Source: Rhodopseudomonas_A palustris_F (lineage in GTDB: Bacteria; Pseudomonadota; Alphaproteobacteria; Rhizobiales; Xanthobacteraceae). From it: DNA of 64,000 bases. Position numbers and translations under genes: made by a program. The stretch spans positions 2,418,001 to 2,482,000 of the forward strand of contig NC_007925.1 of the NCBI RefSeq assembly GCF_000013745.1, read 5' to 3'. Under the pieces are notes generated by a model that was given only the letters and a program-made list of their open reading frames with translations, did no database searches and was not told where the DNA came from. Below are positions 63,785-64,000 of this stretch, in pieces (within the stretch, counting starts at the first letter, position 1; every line of letters starts with the position of its first letter).

Positions 63785-64000
63785 TCAGCTGGCTTCCGCC
63801 AGCAGCGACAATTGCCGCGGCTGCGCTTCGGTCTGGTTGAGGTCGGTCAGCGCGGTCGGATAGTCGCCGGTGAAGCAATGGTCGGTGAACTTCGGATGCG
63901 CCGGATCGCGGCCGGGTTCGCCCATCGCGCGGTAGATGCCGTCGACCGACAGGAACGCCAGCGAATCGGCGCCGATCAGTTCGCGCATCTCTTCCAGATT
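63785..64000 (-). CDS. purF: Amidophosphoribosyltransferase, C-terminal part
   Basis: The frame runs off the right window edge. The visible 71 residues (NLEEMRELIGADSLAFLSVD, GIYRAMGEPGRDPAHPKFTDHCFTGDYPTALTDLN, ending RQLSLLAEAS) match the PurF C-terminus, including ADSLAFLS and CFTGDYPT. PurF makes 5-phosphoribosylamine from PRPP and glutamine, the first step of purine synthesis. Confidence 0.93.
   Translation of the reverse strand, partial: NLEEMRELIGADSLAFLSVDGIYRAMGEPGRDPAHPKFTDHCFTGDYPTALTDLNQTEAQPRQLSLLAEAS

Overview
The window comes from a high-GC alphaproteobacterium of the Bradyrhizobium/Rhodopseudomonas group (Nitrobacteraceae), and looks most like a Rhodopseudomonas palustris-type phototroph. 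The basis is the pim-type dicarboxylate beta-oxidation operon, the clustered pyrB-pyrC-plsY-dprA and topA-rnr-DUF983-Nudix-rpmG genes, the small-protein families present, and the many dispersed palindromic repeats typical of these genomes. This placement is by recognition of proteins and gene order; no alignment was run.

Layout. 1-3.9 kb: end of an alginate-export-type porin, an orphan ParA ATPase, a small GlsB/YeaQ membrane protein, a decayed antiporter gene and a DUF3124 protein. 3.9-7.3 kb: a membrane hybrid histidine kinase and an IclR regulator on the minus strand. 7.4-15.3 kb: the plus-strand operon pimF-pimA-pimB-pimC-pimD, facing the iclR gene across a perfect 17-bp palindrome. 15.6-17.1 kb: glycerol kinase. 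17.1-21.5 kb is a repeat zone: about 13 tandem copies of a 145-bp palindromic unit, two small secreted proteins, an unexplained structured stretch and four copies of a 181-188-bp unit. 21.5-28.3 kb: rpmG, Nudix, DUF983, rnr and topA (minus). 28.5-34.5 kb: small proteins, a divergent azoR/hxlR pair, then dprA, plsY, a dihydroorotase-like gene and pyrB (minus). 34.6-39.1 kb: a VanX-type peptidase, a broken brnT with intact brnA, a Nudix gene, an aidB-like dehydrogenase and a host-attachment-type protein. 39.1-43.8 kb: AEC transporter, ruvX, oleate hydratase with a TetR regulator. 43.9-52.9 kb: nitronate monooxygenase and the gatC, gatA and gatB genes, which are separated by two toxin-antitoxin pairs, a kinase and a patatin lipoprotein. 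53-60.8 kb: a 35-residue lysine-rich peptide, small secreted proteins, nnrU, panB, a YfgM-like protein, a lipoprotein and der. 61-64 kb: an MFS transporter, an atypical SDR, a small membrane protein and the 3' end of purF.

How it fits together. The pim genes supply ligase, dehydrogenase, hydratase/dehydrogenase and thiolase steps for CoA-dependent degradation of dicarboxylic and fatty acids. GatCAB forms Gln-tRNA(Gln)/Asn-tRNA(Asn) by amidation, but its genes are scattered here by accessory insertions. PyrB sits 4 bp before a dihydroorotase homologue that has lost the HxH metal motif, as in Pseudomonas-type PyrB-PyrC' complexes.

The least ordinary parts are the 145-bp tandem array, the neighbouring structured region and second array, the degenerate repeated 3' segments around brnTA/Nudix, the SDR without its catalytic tyrosine, and the fused DUF7662/AbrB-like antitoxin. 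No tRNA, rRNA, CRISPR array, transposase or prophage was seen.
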